Below, one piece after another: positions 35,157 to 43,105 of a stretch of 64,000 nucleotides of DNA. The DNA comes from Bradyrhizobium sp. CIAT3101. Lineage in GTDB: Bacteria; Pseudomonadota; Alphaproteobacteria; Rhizobiales; Xanthobacteraceae. The notes under the pieces are model-generated. The model was not told the DNA's origin, ran no database searches, and worked only from the letters and a program-made list of their open reading frames with translations. Position 1 is the first letter of the stretch. Each line of letters opens with the position of its first letter. Location of the stretch: assembly GCF_029714945.1 (NCBI RefSeq), contig NZ_CP121634.1, positions 930,001 to 994,000 on the forward strand. The letters are read 5' to 3'. Position numbers and translations under genes: made by a program.

Positions 35157-35960
35157 ATGCCTCTCTGGACCTGCGAAACCTGCGGCGCACAATTCCCGGA
35201 CAACGAAAAGCCGCCTGCCTCCTGCCAGATCTGCGAGGACGAACGGCAGTTCGTGAACTGGAAGGGGCAAACCTTCCTGACGCGCGAGACGTTGGCGGAA
35301 TACCATCGCCTCGTCTGGCGCGATGATCTCGGCCTGATCGGCATCGGCTCAGATCCGAGCTTCGCGATCGGCCAGCGTGCGTTACTGATCCCGGATGGCA
35401 AGGGGTGCGTGATGTGGGACTGCATCCCGCTCGCGACTTCGGAGGCGATCGCGCATGTTAAATCGCTCGGCGGCCTGACAGCGATCGCGATCTCGCATCC
35501 GCATTTCTATGGCGCGCTCGCCGACTGGAGCGAGGCATTTGGTGGCGTGCCGGTCTATCTTCATGCCGATGATCGCGACTGGGTGACGCGTCCACATCTG
35601 TCGATCGTGCACTGGACCGGCGATCACCATCGCATCTCGGATGACGTGCTGTTGCTGCGCACCGGCGGTCATTTCGCGGGTGCGACCATGCTGCACTATT
35701 CGCGCGGCGCCGAGGGCAGGGGCGCATTGCTTACAGGCGACATCGCGCAGGTGACGATGGACCGCCGCTTCCTCAGCTTCATGTACTCCTATCCGAACTA
35801 CATGCCGCTCAACGCGGCCGCGGTACGGCGGATCGCTGCGGCCGTCGAGCCGCTCGCCTTCGACCGCATCTATGGCGCCTGGTGGGGGCGCAACATTGCC
35901 TCGGGTGCGAAGGACGCCTTCGCGGCATCGGTGGAGCGATACATCGCGGCGATCGCCTGA
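35157..35960 (+). CDS. MBL-fold hydrolase with N-terminal Cys4 knuckle
   Basis: 267 aa. A rubredoxin-like zinc knuckle (CETCG at 5-9, CQICED at about 23-28) precedes a metallo-beta-lactamase-like fold: IAISHPHFYGAL, LLLRTGGHFAGATML, ALLTGDIAQV. The first metal motif reads SHPHFYG, not HxHxDH, so the second metal site is degraded and the reaction is uncertain. No signal peptide. It stands alone between a dispersed repeat and the dyad at 35984. Confidence 0.8.
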   Translation: MPLWTCETCGAQFPDNEKPPASCQICEDERQFVNWKGQTFLTRETLAEYHRLVWRDDLGLIGIGSDPSFAIGQRALLIPDGKGCVMWDCIPLATSEAIAHVKSLGGLTAIAISHPHFYGALADWSEAFGGVPVYLHADDRDWVTRPHLSIVHWTGDHHRISDDVLLLRTGGHFAGATMLHYSRGAEGRGALLTGDIAQVTMDRRFLSFMYSYPNYMPLNAAAVRRIAAAVEPLAFDRIYGAWWGRNIASGAKDAFAASVERYIAAIA

Positions 35961-35983
35961 CGGCCGGAATTTCATTGCATTGG

Positions 35984-36016
35984 CCTAATAACTGTACTAT
36001 TGGTACAGTTATTAGG
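35984..36016. promoter_or_regulatory. Perfect 14-bp dyad, probable operator
   Basis: CCTAATAACTGTAC, spacer TATTG, GTACAGTTATTAGG. AT-rich, without a T-run, 24 nt after the MBL gene and 95 nt before the acyltransferase-like gene. No regulator gene is adjacent. Confidence 0.65.
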
Positions 36017-36110
36017 TGCGACGCAACGATGCGTTTGCCGGTCCGGCACGATCGATGCATCGTGGTCGTGGCGGGCGCATTCCGCGGCCGCGCGAGCGGG
36101 ATTTGGACGC

Positions 36111-37130
36111 ATGACCGGGCAGAGCGACTACGAGATCTTCGAGGCTGGCGATGTCACGCTTCAATCCGGTGCGGTCTTCCCTTCGATGAAGCTTGCCTAC
36201 AAGACCTATGGCACGCTCAATCCGGCCAAAGACAACGTCATCCTCTATCCGACCTCGTTCAATGCGCAGCATTTCGACACGGAATGGCTGATCCAGCCCG
36301 ACGGCGTGCTCGATCCCACCCGCTATTTCATCATCATCCCGAATCTGTTCGGCAACGGCCTGTCGTCCTCACCATCGAACTCTGGCAACGGGCCATTCCC
36401 GCAAATTTCCTACCACGACGCCATCGCGGTCCAGCACCGGCTGCTGACCGAGCGCTTCGGCATCACGAAGCTCGCGCTGGTCTATGGCTGGTCAATGGGC
36501 GGCATGCAGGCCTATCACTGGGCCGCGCTGCACCCTGATATGGTGGCGCGTGCCGCGGTCGTCTGCGGTAGCGCGCGCTGTGCGCCTTACAATCAGGTGT
36601 TTCTTGAAAGTGTGAAGGCCGCACTGACCGGCGATCCTGCCTTTCGCGAAGGCCGCTTCGTCGAAAGGCCTACGATCGGCTATCGCGCCATGGGCCGCGT
36701 CTATGCGGGTTGGGCGATGTCGCACGGATTTTATCGCGACGAGCTGTGGCGCGAGGCAGGCTTCACCTCGCTGGAAGACTATCTCGTCCGCGCCTGGGAC
36801 ACGATATTTGCGCGCCGCGACGCCAACGATCTGCTGGCGCAGGTCGGCATCTGGCAGCGCGGCGACATCAGCCGCTGCGATGCCTTCGGCGGCGATCTCG
36901 ATCGCGCGCTGGCGGCGGTCAGGGCGCATATGCTGCTGATGCCGGGCGCGACCGATCGTTATTTCGACGTTCGCGACAACGAGGACGAGCTCGGCAAGCT
37001 CGTCAACGCGAAATCGGCGGTGCTGCATCCGATCCCGTCGCTGCACGGCCATCGCGCCGGCAATCCCGTCAGCAATCCGCGCGATCAGGCCTTCCTCAAG
37101 GCCGAGGTCGCAGCGCTTCTCAGCAAGTAA
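36111..37130 (+). CDS. Alpha/beta hydrolase, homoserine O-acetyltransferase-like
   Basis: 339-aa alpha/beta-hydrolase fold protein of the MetX-like branch. The nucleophile elbow is YGWSMGGMQ (Ser128). The acid residue is in LLMPGATDRYFDV and the His in HGHRAGNP. The N-terminus LQSGAVFPSMKLAYKTYGTLN is typical of the homoserine acetyltransferase family, but the missing GGS elbow and shorter lid mean true MetX activity is doubtful. ATG 36111. Followed after 15 nt by the desaturase gene, so the two are probably cotranscribed from the promoter holding the 14-bp dyad. Confidence 0.82.
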   Translation: MTGQSDYEIFEAGDVTLQSGAVFPSMKLAYKTYGTLNPAKDNVILYPTSFNAQHFDTEWLIQPDGVLDPTRYFIIIPNLFGNGLSSSPSNSGNGPFPQISYHDAIAVQHRLLTERFGITKLALVYGWSMGGMQAYHWAALHPDMVARAAVVCGSARCAPYNQVFLESVKAALTGDPAFREGRFVERPTIGYRAMGRVYAGWAMSHGFYRDELWREAGFTSLEDYLVRAWDTIFARRDANDLLAQVGIWQRGDISRCDAFGGDLDRALAAVRAHMLLMPGATDRYFDVRDNEDELGKLVNAKSAVLHPIPSLHGHRAGNPVSNPRDQAFLKAEVAALLSK

Positions 37131-37145
37131 GACAGGTCCTCGATC

Positions 37146-38093
37146 ATGAGCGATGCGACAGTTTCAGAGCCCGGCCATCGCCTGAAGCCGCTAAGCCCGG
37201 CCATGCTGCGCGAATTGTCGGTGCGCTCGAATCTCAGGGGCGCGGCGCAGAGCCTCGGTCACTACGGAACGATCGTACTGGTCGGGGCGCTGATCTGGAT
37301 GGTGTCTTCGCGCTATGGCGTGCTCTGGGCGCTGCCGCTGGTGGTGGCGCAGGGCTATCTCGTCGCCTTCCTGTTCATGGCCGTGCACGAAACTGCCCAC
37401 AAGACCGCGTTCAGGAGTCGTGGTCTGAATCTCGCGGTCGGCTATCTCTCCGCGTTCATCATCGGACTTCCCTACGAATATTACTGCCTGTTCCATTGGG
37501 ACCATCATCGCTATACCCAGGATCCGGACAAGGACCCCGAACTGATCGTCGGCGTGAAGCCGGCATCCGACACGCAGCTTGCGATCGCCTATAGCGGATT
37601 GCTCCAGGTCGCCGGCCGCCTCCGGCTGATGCTCGGCCATGCCATCACCGGCAAGGTCGTCGTGCCCTGGATCCCCGAGAACAAGCGCGCCACCATCGTG
37701 ACCGAGGCGCGTGCCTATGTCGCGTCCTACGCGTTGCTGCTCGCATTATCGCTGTGGTTCTCGTCGGCGCTGCTGCTGTGGGTCTGGATCGTGCCGCTGA
37801 TCATCGGGCAATTATTCTTGCGGCCCTATCTCTACGCCGAGCACACCGGCTGCGAGCGGACCCGCAGCGCGTTCGAGAACACCCGCACCACCTACACCGG
37901 TGCGGTCGTCAAATGGATTGCTTGGAACATGCCCTACCATGTCGAGCATCACGCCTATCCTTCGATTCCGTTTCATGCCCTGCCAAGGCTGAACGGCATC
38001 GTCGATGGCGAGATCGTCTATCGTGGTCGTGGCTATATCAGAACGACGCGCGAGACATGGGCCTGGTTTCGCCGGCATCGGAAGAGCGCTTGA
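37146..38093 (+). CDS. Membrane fatty-acid desaturase-like protein
   Basis: 315-aa integral membrane di-iron enzyme. Three histidine boxes are intact: HETAHK (81-86), HWDHHR (117-122) and HVEHHAYP (about 265). Four or five hydrophobic segments surround them. Family members desaturate or hydroxylate lipid or carotenoid-like substrates with O2 and an electron donor. The substrate is not evident here. Close spacing to the acyltransferase-like gene suggests lipid or ester metabolism. Confidence 0.88.
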   Translation: MSDATVSEPGHRLKPLSPAMLRELSVRSNLRGAAQSLGHYGTIVLVGALIWMVSSRYGVLWALPLVVAQGYLVAFLFMAVHETAHKTAFRSRGLNLAVGYLSAFIIGLPYEYYCLFHWDHHRYTQDPDKDPELIVGVKPASDTQLAIAYSGLLQVAGRLRLMLGHAITGKVVVPWIPENKRATIVTEARAYVASYALLLALSLWFSSALLLWVWIVPLIIGQLFLRPYLYAEHTGCERTRSAFENTRTTYTGAVVKWIAWNMPYHVEHHAYPSIPFHALPRLNGIVDGEIVYRGRGYIRTTRETWAWFRRHRKSA

Positions 38094-38105
38094 TCTCAAC
38101 GCAAA

Positions 38106-38134
38106 ACTCCGGCCGCAGCGCGACCGGAGCTTTG
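38106..38134. terminator. Bidirectional terminator
   Basis: ACTCCGG / CCGGAGCT stem with AAAA before and TTTGT after, between the converging desaturase gene and the small secreted protein gene. Confidence 0.6.
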
Positions 38135-38150
38135 TCGTGAAGGCACGATA

Positions 38151-38387
38151 TCAGTAGATCCCGTAGGCGCAGACATTCACGACGCGGACGCGCATGCCGT
38201 GGCGGGTCGGGACGACGCGCTCCTGGTAGCAGTTGCTGACGCCGGTGTTGACGTAGAGGCCGCCATAACCGAAGCCCCAGCCGGGACCCCAGTGGTGGAA
38301 GCCGTGAGCCGACGCCGCGGTGGGCGCGAGAGCGGCAGCGCCGAGCGAACCGGCGGCGATCAGACCAAGAGCAAGCTTACGAAACAT
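38151..38387 (-). CDS. Small secreted Gly/His-rich protein
   Basis: 78 aa with a signal peptide (MFRKLALGLIAAGSLGAAAL ... ASAHG). The short mature part is rich in Gly, His, Trp and Tyr (HGFHHWGPGWGFGYGG) and has two Cys. The second Met (38387) is favoured because GGAG is 7 nt upstream; the first (38393) is too close. Similar small rhizobial envelope proteins have no known function. Confidence 0.75.
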   Translation of the reverse strand: MFRKLALGLIAAGSLGAAALAPTAASAHGFHHWGPGWGFGYGGLYVNTGVSNCYQERVVPTRHGMRVRVVNVCAYGIY

Positions 38388-38524
38388 CTTCATTCTCCAG
38401 TGTGGCGCGAGGCCGTTGTTGTGTCCCTGCTTCTCGGTCGGGCCGAAGCGTGATTGCGTTCACATGGAGGAGGGAGAATCGTGTTTCAGGATTGTTTCGT
38501 CGGTCGCGGCGAGGTGCGCCGCTG

Positions 38525-39505
38525 TCAGGTTTTCCGCGCCGCGCGATAGCGCGCGGCCATCGCCTGCGTCATCTCGGCCATCTTCTCGCGGAGATCGGCG
38601 GGCTCCAGCACCTCGGCCTCGGAGCCGAGCCGCAGCAATTCGGCGGCGGCATGCCACGAGGTTTTCCCGGTTGGCACTTTCGCGATGCGCCAGCCATCGG
38701 CATCAGTGGCTTCGTCGATCTGCGTGCGCGCCCTGACGTAGGGCTGGCTCAGCGCATCGAGCAGTTTCACGCCCAATGGTGAGAGCCGCACGACCGCGAC
38801 GTTCGGGTGCATCTCGGCCTCGAGCCGCAGTGTGGCATCCTGCCAGTAGGCGGCGAGATCGAAATCGGGGGGACGATCGAAGCGGTCGTCGAGCGCGGTG
38901 CAGTCGAGCACGCGCGCGATGCGGTAGGTGCGCACGCTGCCGTCGACCTGGCCTGCGAGATACCAGCTGCCACCCTTCAGCACGAGGCCGAGCGGGGCGA
39001 CACGGCGCAGCTTCTCGGCGCGCCAGCTTTGATAGCGGATCTTTATCAATGTCCCGCGCAGAGCCGCGCCGGCAATCGCGCGCAGATGCTTTGGCTCTTC
39101 TGCCTCGCCGAACCAGCCCGGCGCGTCCAGATGAAAACGCTCCTGCATCCGCCCGGCGTCTTCGCGCAAGTTTGCGGGCAGCGCCGCCATCAGCTTGTTC
39201 TGTGCGGCGATCATCGCTGCATCGAGCCCAAGCGCGGCCGCCGGGCCTGGCAGTCCCGCGAGAAACAGCGCGCCTGCCTCGCTCTGCGACAGGCCGTTCA
39301 GGCGTACGCGATAGCCGTCGAGCAGGCGGTAGCCACCTTCCGCGCCGCGGTCGGCATAGACGGGGACGCCGGACGCTGCGAGCGCGTCGATGTCGCGATA
39401 GATCGTGCGCACCGAGACCTCGCAGGCCTCCGCAAGCTCGGGCGCAGTGACCTGTCCCTTGGCCTGGAGGGTGGTGAGGATCGACAGCATCCGGCTCGCG
39501 CGCAT
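38525..39505 (-). CDS. WYL-domain (YafY-type) transcriptional regulator
   Basis: 326 aa. An N-terminal HTH_11 (SILTTLQAKGQVTAPELAE ... VSVRTIYRDIDALAASGVPV), the adjoining RGAEGGYRL wing, a WYL ligand-sensing domain (IKIRYQSW ... PLGLVLKGGSWYLAGQVDG) and a C-terminal WCX-like region. Divergent from a GST gene with a perfect 13-bp dyad between them, so it likely controls both. Confidence 0.87.
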   Translation of the reverse strand: MRASRMLSILTTLQAKGQVTAPELAEACEVSVRTIYRDIDALAASGVPVYADRGAEGGYRLLDGYRVRLNGLSQSEAGALFLAGLPGPAAALGLDAAMIAAQNKLMAALPANLREDAGRMQERFHLDAPGWFGEAEEPKHLRAIAGAALRGTLIKIRYQSWRAEKLRRVAPLGLVLKGGSWYLAGQVDGSVRTYRIARVLDCTALDDRFDRPPDFDLAAYWQDATLRLEAEMHPNVAVVRLSPLGVKLLDALSQPYVRARTQIDEATDADGWRIAKVPTGKTSWHAAAELLRLGSEAEVLEPADLREKMAEMTQAMAARYRAARKT

Positions 39506-39515
39506 GATCCCTTAA

Positions 39516-39546
39516 ACCATACCTGACACAGGATGTCAGGTATGGT
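39516..39546. promoter_or_regulatory. Perfect 13-bp dyad, probable WYL-regulator operator
   Basis: ACCATACCTGACA, spacer CAGGA, TGTCAGGTATGGT. It begins 11 nt from the regulator start and ends 46 nt before the GST gene. The central TGACA...TGTCA resembles the weaker dyad at 47069. Confidence 0.75.
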
Positions 39547-39591
39547 CCGCTACAAGGTGTGCCATCGCAAGCCAGCCCGAGGAGACGCACC

Positions 39592-40236
39592 ATGACCGAT
39601 CCGAACCGCATCACGCTGTATTATTCGCCGCAAAGCCGGGCGATGGGCACACGGGTGCTGCTGGAGGAGCTCGGCGCGCCCTATGATCTCCATGTCCTCA
39701 ACATGAAGGCCGGCGAGCAACGGAGGCCTCCCTATCTCGCCATCAATCCGCTCGGCAAGGTGCCGGCGATCCGGCATGGCGGCGCGCTCGTGACCGAGCA
39801 GGTCGCCATCTTGATCTATCTCGCCGATCTCTTTCCGCAGGCCGGCCTCACGCCTGCGCTTGGCGATCCGCTGCGCGGTCCGTATCTGCGCTGGACCGCC
39901 TATTACGGCGCCTCCTTCGAGCCTGCCCTGATCGACAAGTTCATGAAGCGCGATCCTATGCCGATCACGCAGTCGCCCTACGCTGACTACGACACCATGC
40001 TGGGCGCGCTCGAAACACAGTTGTCGAAAGGGCCTTATCTGCTTGGCGAGCGGATGACGGCAGCAGATATTCTTTGGGGTGTCGCGTTCAGCTGGACGAT
40101 GATGTTTGGCATCGTGCCGAAGAAGGACGTATTTGTCCGCTACAGTGAGCGCATCACGTCAAGGCCGGCGTACCAGCGCATCAGTGCGGCGGATGACGAG
40201 ATGGCTGCGCAGCATGCTGCGGCCGCGGGAAGCTAA
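39592..40236 (+). CDS. Glutathione S-transferase family protein
   Basis: 214-aa GST. The thioredoxin-fold N-domain (ITLYYSPQSRAMGTRVLLEEL, then NPLGKVPAI and TEQVAILIYLADLF) is followed by a helical C-domain with ERMTAADILWG. Ser in YSPQSRA could be the glutathione-activating residue. GAGGAGA precedes ATG 39592. Expression is probably controlled by the divergent WYL regulator. It overlaps nothing and is followed after 16 nt by a DUF6157 gene, likely the same transcript. Confidence 0.87.
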   Translation: MTDPNRITLYYSPQSRAMGTRVLLEELGAPYDLHVLNMKAGEQRRPPYLAINPLGKVPAIRHGGALVTEQVAILIYLADLFPQAGLTPALGDPLRGPYLRWTAYYGASFEPALIDKFMKRDPMPITQSPYADYDTMLGALETQLSKGPYLLGERMTAADILWGVAFSWTMMFGIVPKKDVFVRYSERITSRPAYQRISAADDEMAAQHAAAAGS

Positions 40237-40252
40237 AGAGGCCGGACCTCAT

Positions 40253-40687
40253 ATGGCCAAGCCGCTCCATACGACCAACTGTTTCGACACGTTCATTCGG
40301 GTTGCCGAGGACTGTCCGGCGCGCTTCGGTGAGGAGCCGCCGCCGCGGGCCGGGCGACCGACAGTGGCCGGCCTGCAATATGAGATGATCGCGAATGCAC
40401 CTTACAAGTACACGTCGGACGATGTGATTTTCGCAACCTCAGCGCCTGGGCGTGAGCTTGGAGCCAAGGCGACCAGGTCCGAGAAGAACGTTGCCCGCGC
40501 GACGTTCTTCTCGCGGGGCCAGGCCTGCATGCGCGCCTCGGGTCTCGGCAAGCGCTACGGCTGGGGTGTGCACGCCGACAGTGAGGGCCGAATTGCGATC
40601 TACGCTGTCGACAGCAAACGCTATCAGGCGCTGTCGCGCGATTCAGAGCTCACGCAGACACGCGCGATGCGGTCGAAGCGGGGATGA
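40253..40687 (+). CDS. DUF6157 family protein
   Basis: 144 aa. The N-terminus LHTTNCFDTFIRVAEDCPA, with PYKYTSDDVIF and FFSRGQACMRASGLGKRYGWG, fits a small conserved family (DUF6157) of unknown function. Cytoplasmic, no membrane segment. It follows the GST gene closely and ends 3 nt before the converging crotonase gene. Confidence 0.75.
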   Translation: MAKPLHTTNCFDTFIRVAEDCPARFGEEPPPRAGRPTVAGLQYEMIANAPYKYTSDDVIFATSAPGRELGAKATRSEKNVARATFFSRGQACMRASGLGKRYGWGVHADSEGRIAIYAVDSKRYQALSRDSELTQTRAMRSKRG

Positions 40688-40690
40688 TCC

Positions 40691-41476
40691 TCAAAACCGC
40701 GGCGGCCGCTTTTCCGCAAAGGCTTTGATGCCTTCCTTGATCTCGTCGCCGCGCATGCTGTCGCGGTGGCGCTGGTCGGCGGCTTGCTCATCCAGCTCGC
40801 CGCGGGCGAATTCGTTGATTGCGCGTTTCATGCCGCGCATCGCGTTCGGGGCATTGCCGGCGAGGATGCTGGCGAGCCTGTCGACCTCCTCGTCGAGTGT
40901 CTCGACCGGCACCATGGCGGTGAGATAGCCGATGCGCAGCATCTCCGGCGCGGTGATCTTCTGCGCCGTCAAGAACAGCTTCTTGGCGTTGTCGGCGCCG
41001 AGCCGCGTCACATAGCGTTTGATGCCGCTCCTGTAATAGTGCAGCCCGAGCCGCGCCGCAGGCATGAACATCTCGGCGGTATCGACGCCGATGCGGAAAT
41101 CGCAGGCCAGCGCAAGGTCGGTCGAGCCGCCATAGACGCCGCCATTGAGACGGCAGATCGTTGGCACGCCGAGGTCTTCCAGCCGATTGACGACGACCTC
41201 GAAGGCCGAGCCCGCGCTCTGTTGCTCGTTGGCGCTCACGGCTCGTTCGGCGACCGAATTGAGATCGTATCCCGCGGAGAACGCGCGTCCGGTGCCGGTC
41301 AACACCAGCACGCGGATGGCTGGATCGGCCTCGACCCGGTCGAACAGCCTGACCAGTTCGCCGAGATCCTCCGCCTGCAGCCGGTTGAGATGCTGGGGCC
41401 GGTTCAAGCGGATGGTGGCGCGCGAACCATTGATTTCGAGCACGGGGCTGCTGGCCGCGTCGGCTGTGTCCGACAT
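40691..41476 (-). CDS. Enoyl-CoA hydratase/isomerase family protein
   Basis: 261-aa crotonase. Oxyanion-hole elements are TGTGRAFSAGYDLNSV and GGVYGGSTDLALACDFRIG. Second-site residues differ from canonical EchA (no Glu in the PAARLGLHYYRSG segment), so hydratase activity is uncertain. ATG 41476 has GGAGACAAGA upstream; an ATG at 41488 instead overlaps the TAA of the channel gene (TAATG). Either way it is translated just after the MloK1-like channel. Confidence 0.85.
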   Translation of the reverse strand: MSDTADAASSPVLEINGSRATIRLNRPQHLNRLQAEDLGELVRLFDRVEADPAIRVLVLTGTGRAFSAGYDLNSVAERAVSANEQQSAGSAFEVVVNRLEDLGVPTICRLNGGVYGGSTDLALACDFRIGVDTAEMFMPAARLGLHYYRSGIKRYVTRLGADNAKKLFLTAQKITAPEMLRIGYLTAMVPVETLDEEVDRLASILAGNAPNAMRGMKRAINEFARGELDEQAADQRHRDSMRGDEIKEGIKAFAEKRPPRF

Positions 41477-41487
41477 TCTTGTCTCCA

Positions 41488-42597
41488 TTACTTGTTTTCG
41501 AGCGCCCGGCGCTTCGCCTCGGCGTCGATGGTCTCGGCGAGGTCCGGGTGCCGCGCCATCAGCACGCGGAAGTCGACGAGGTCGAGCACCAGCAGCCGCG
41601 ACACTTTCGTGGTCGAGACATTGGCGCCGCGCATGTTGTTGCCGAGCAGCGCCATCTCACCGAAGAAGGCGCCCTCGCCGAGTTGGACTTTCTTGCCGGG
41701 GAGGTCGACCTCGACCGCGCCGGCCGCGATGAAATACATGCAGTCGCCCTGCGCGCCCTTGCGGATGATCATGGTGCGCGCCGGCAGCTCCATGGTGCGC
41801 AGCATGTGGGTGACGTCGGCGATCGCCGCCGGCCCCAGCGCCGCGAAGAACGGCACCTTGCTGACGGATTCCCAGGTCTTGAGGAAGTTGTCACGCCGCG
41901 TTTCCGCCGCGAACCCGGTCGCCAGAATACCGGTCCAGAGGCCGAACACGCCGAGGCCGGAGATCATCACCAGCGCCGCGACCATGCGGCCGAGCGGCGT
42001 GACCGGTACGACGTCGCCATAGCCTGTCGTGGTCAGGGTGACGACCGCCCACCACAGCGCGGCAGGGACGCTGCCAAACGTCTGCGGTTGCACGTCCCGC
42101 TCCAGGAAATATTCGGCGACGGAGGCCAGGAAGACCACCATCAGGAAAATCACGAGCACACTGAGCAGCGGTCCGGATTCCAGCACCAGCACGCGGCGGA
42201 GCTGACGCAGCCCGGGAATGCCCGGCACCACCTTCAAGACCCAGAGCACGCTCAGGAGCCAGGCGGTCTTGGGTTCGGCGCCGAGGATCAGGGCGACCGG
42301 CACCGCCAGTGCCCCCAATGCGTCGACCAGCCCGGCCGAGGAGGACATGTAGAGGGCGAGCCGCCCCTGCCGCGCCATGTGGCGCAGCCGGACCAGCCAT
42401 TCGAACACGAAATAGACGAGACAGGCCCAGAGCAGGAAATCGACCCAGCGGTGGGCTGCTTCATAGGCGGGATCGAGCGTCAGCAGCACCATGCTGACCA
42501 CGCCGACGGTCACGGCCACATAGGCCGCCTTGGTCATGTTGCGGCCGGCGGTCGCGGCCACGAACTGGGCCAGAGGGGGAAACATCGGCTTGAACAT
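41488..42597 (-). CDS. Cyclic-nucleotide-gated K+ channel (MloK1-like)
   Basis: 369 aa. Six membrane segments, the pore signature TTTGYGD (189-195), ILATGFAAETRR after S6, then a short linker and a C-terminal cyclic-nucleotide-binding domain (about 255-360) with the phosphate-binding cassette GEMALLGNNMRGANVS. Length, ERDVQPQTFGSVP before the pore and the absence of a long C-linker match the Mesorhizobium channel MloK1. The S4 segment is poor in basic residues (RQLRRVL), as in MloK1. Probably a cAMP-modulated potassium channel in the inner membrane. Confidence 0.92.
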   Translation of the reverse strand: MFKPMFPPLAQFVAATAGRNMTKAAYVAVTVGVVSMVLLTLDPAYEAAHRWVDFLLWACLVYFVFEWLVRLRHMARQGRLALYMSSSAGLVDALGALAVPVALILGAEPKTAWLLSVLWVLKVVPGIPGLRQLRRVLVLESGPLLSVLVIFLMVVFLASVAEYFLERDVQPQTFGSVPAALWWAVVTLTTTGYGDVVPVTPLGRMVAALVMISGLGVFGLWTGILATGFAAETRRDNFLKTWESVSKVPFFAALGPAAIADVTHMLRTMELPARTMIIRKGAQGDCMYFIAAGAVEVDLPGKKVQLGEGAFFGEMALLGNNMRGANVSTTKVSRLLVLDLVDFRVLMARHPDLAETIDAEAKRRALENK

Positions 42598-42764
42598 GCG
42601 GAATGGCGGCTCGATCTTGGTGCTGGCGGTCCCAGGCCGGGGACTTGGGCGCCAAAGTGCCCGCCCGAACCGGGGCCGTCAACGACGGGGCGGGTAGCCG
42701 AACCATCCGCCCGGATCAGGGCGCGGCTGCTTCGTCCAATGGCCAGGGGGGCGGGGTCTGGTTG

Positions 42765-42983
42765 CTATTTGAAATGTGGAGGTTCGTCATAGCCGCGGCG
42801 GCTGCTCAGGAACAGCAGCATCATCAGGCCGACGCCGACGACAACGGAGAACCCCGCTCCGAGCGCCAGTGCCACATAACCTTCCGTCGGGATCGGGTCG
42901 CCTTCGACCGCCATGGCCGAATAGCCGAAGTAACCAACCGCAACCAGCATTCCCAGCAAGATGATGAGAAGGAGCAGACGCAT
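42765..42983 (-). CDS. Small two-TM membrane protein
   Basis: 72 aa with two hydrophobic segments (residues about 2-24 and 36-60) separated by a short acidic loop, ending SSRRGYDEPPHFK. GGAGAACG precedes the ATG. Unrecognised; probably inner membrane. Confidence 0.7.
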   Translation of the reverse strand: MRLLLLIILLGMLVAVGYFGYSAMAVEGDPIPTEGYVALALGAGFSVVVGVGLMMLLFLSSRRGYDEPPHFK

Positions 42984-43105
42984 GGAGCGTTCTCCGGTTG
43001 TGCTGAGAACGCCAACGGTTCTGCGAGGGAAACGGTTCCGGGGTCTTGGCTCGCGATTCGCCCAAAAAGCGAGCGAGCCTGATCTCGAGGCACGGCCTCG
43101 ATAGG

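Noticed and set aside
36111..37130. Assignment as metX
   Set aside because: Elbow and length deviate from homoserine acetyltransferase, and the neighbours are lipid-type genes.
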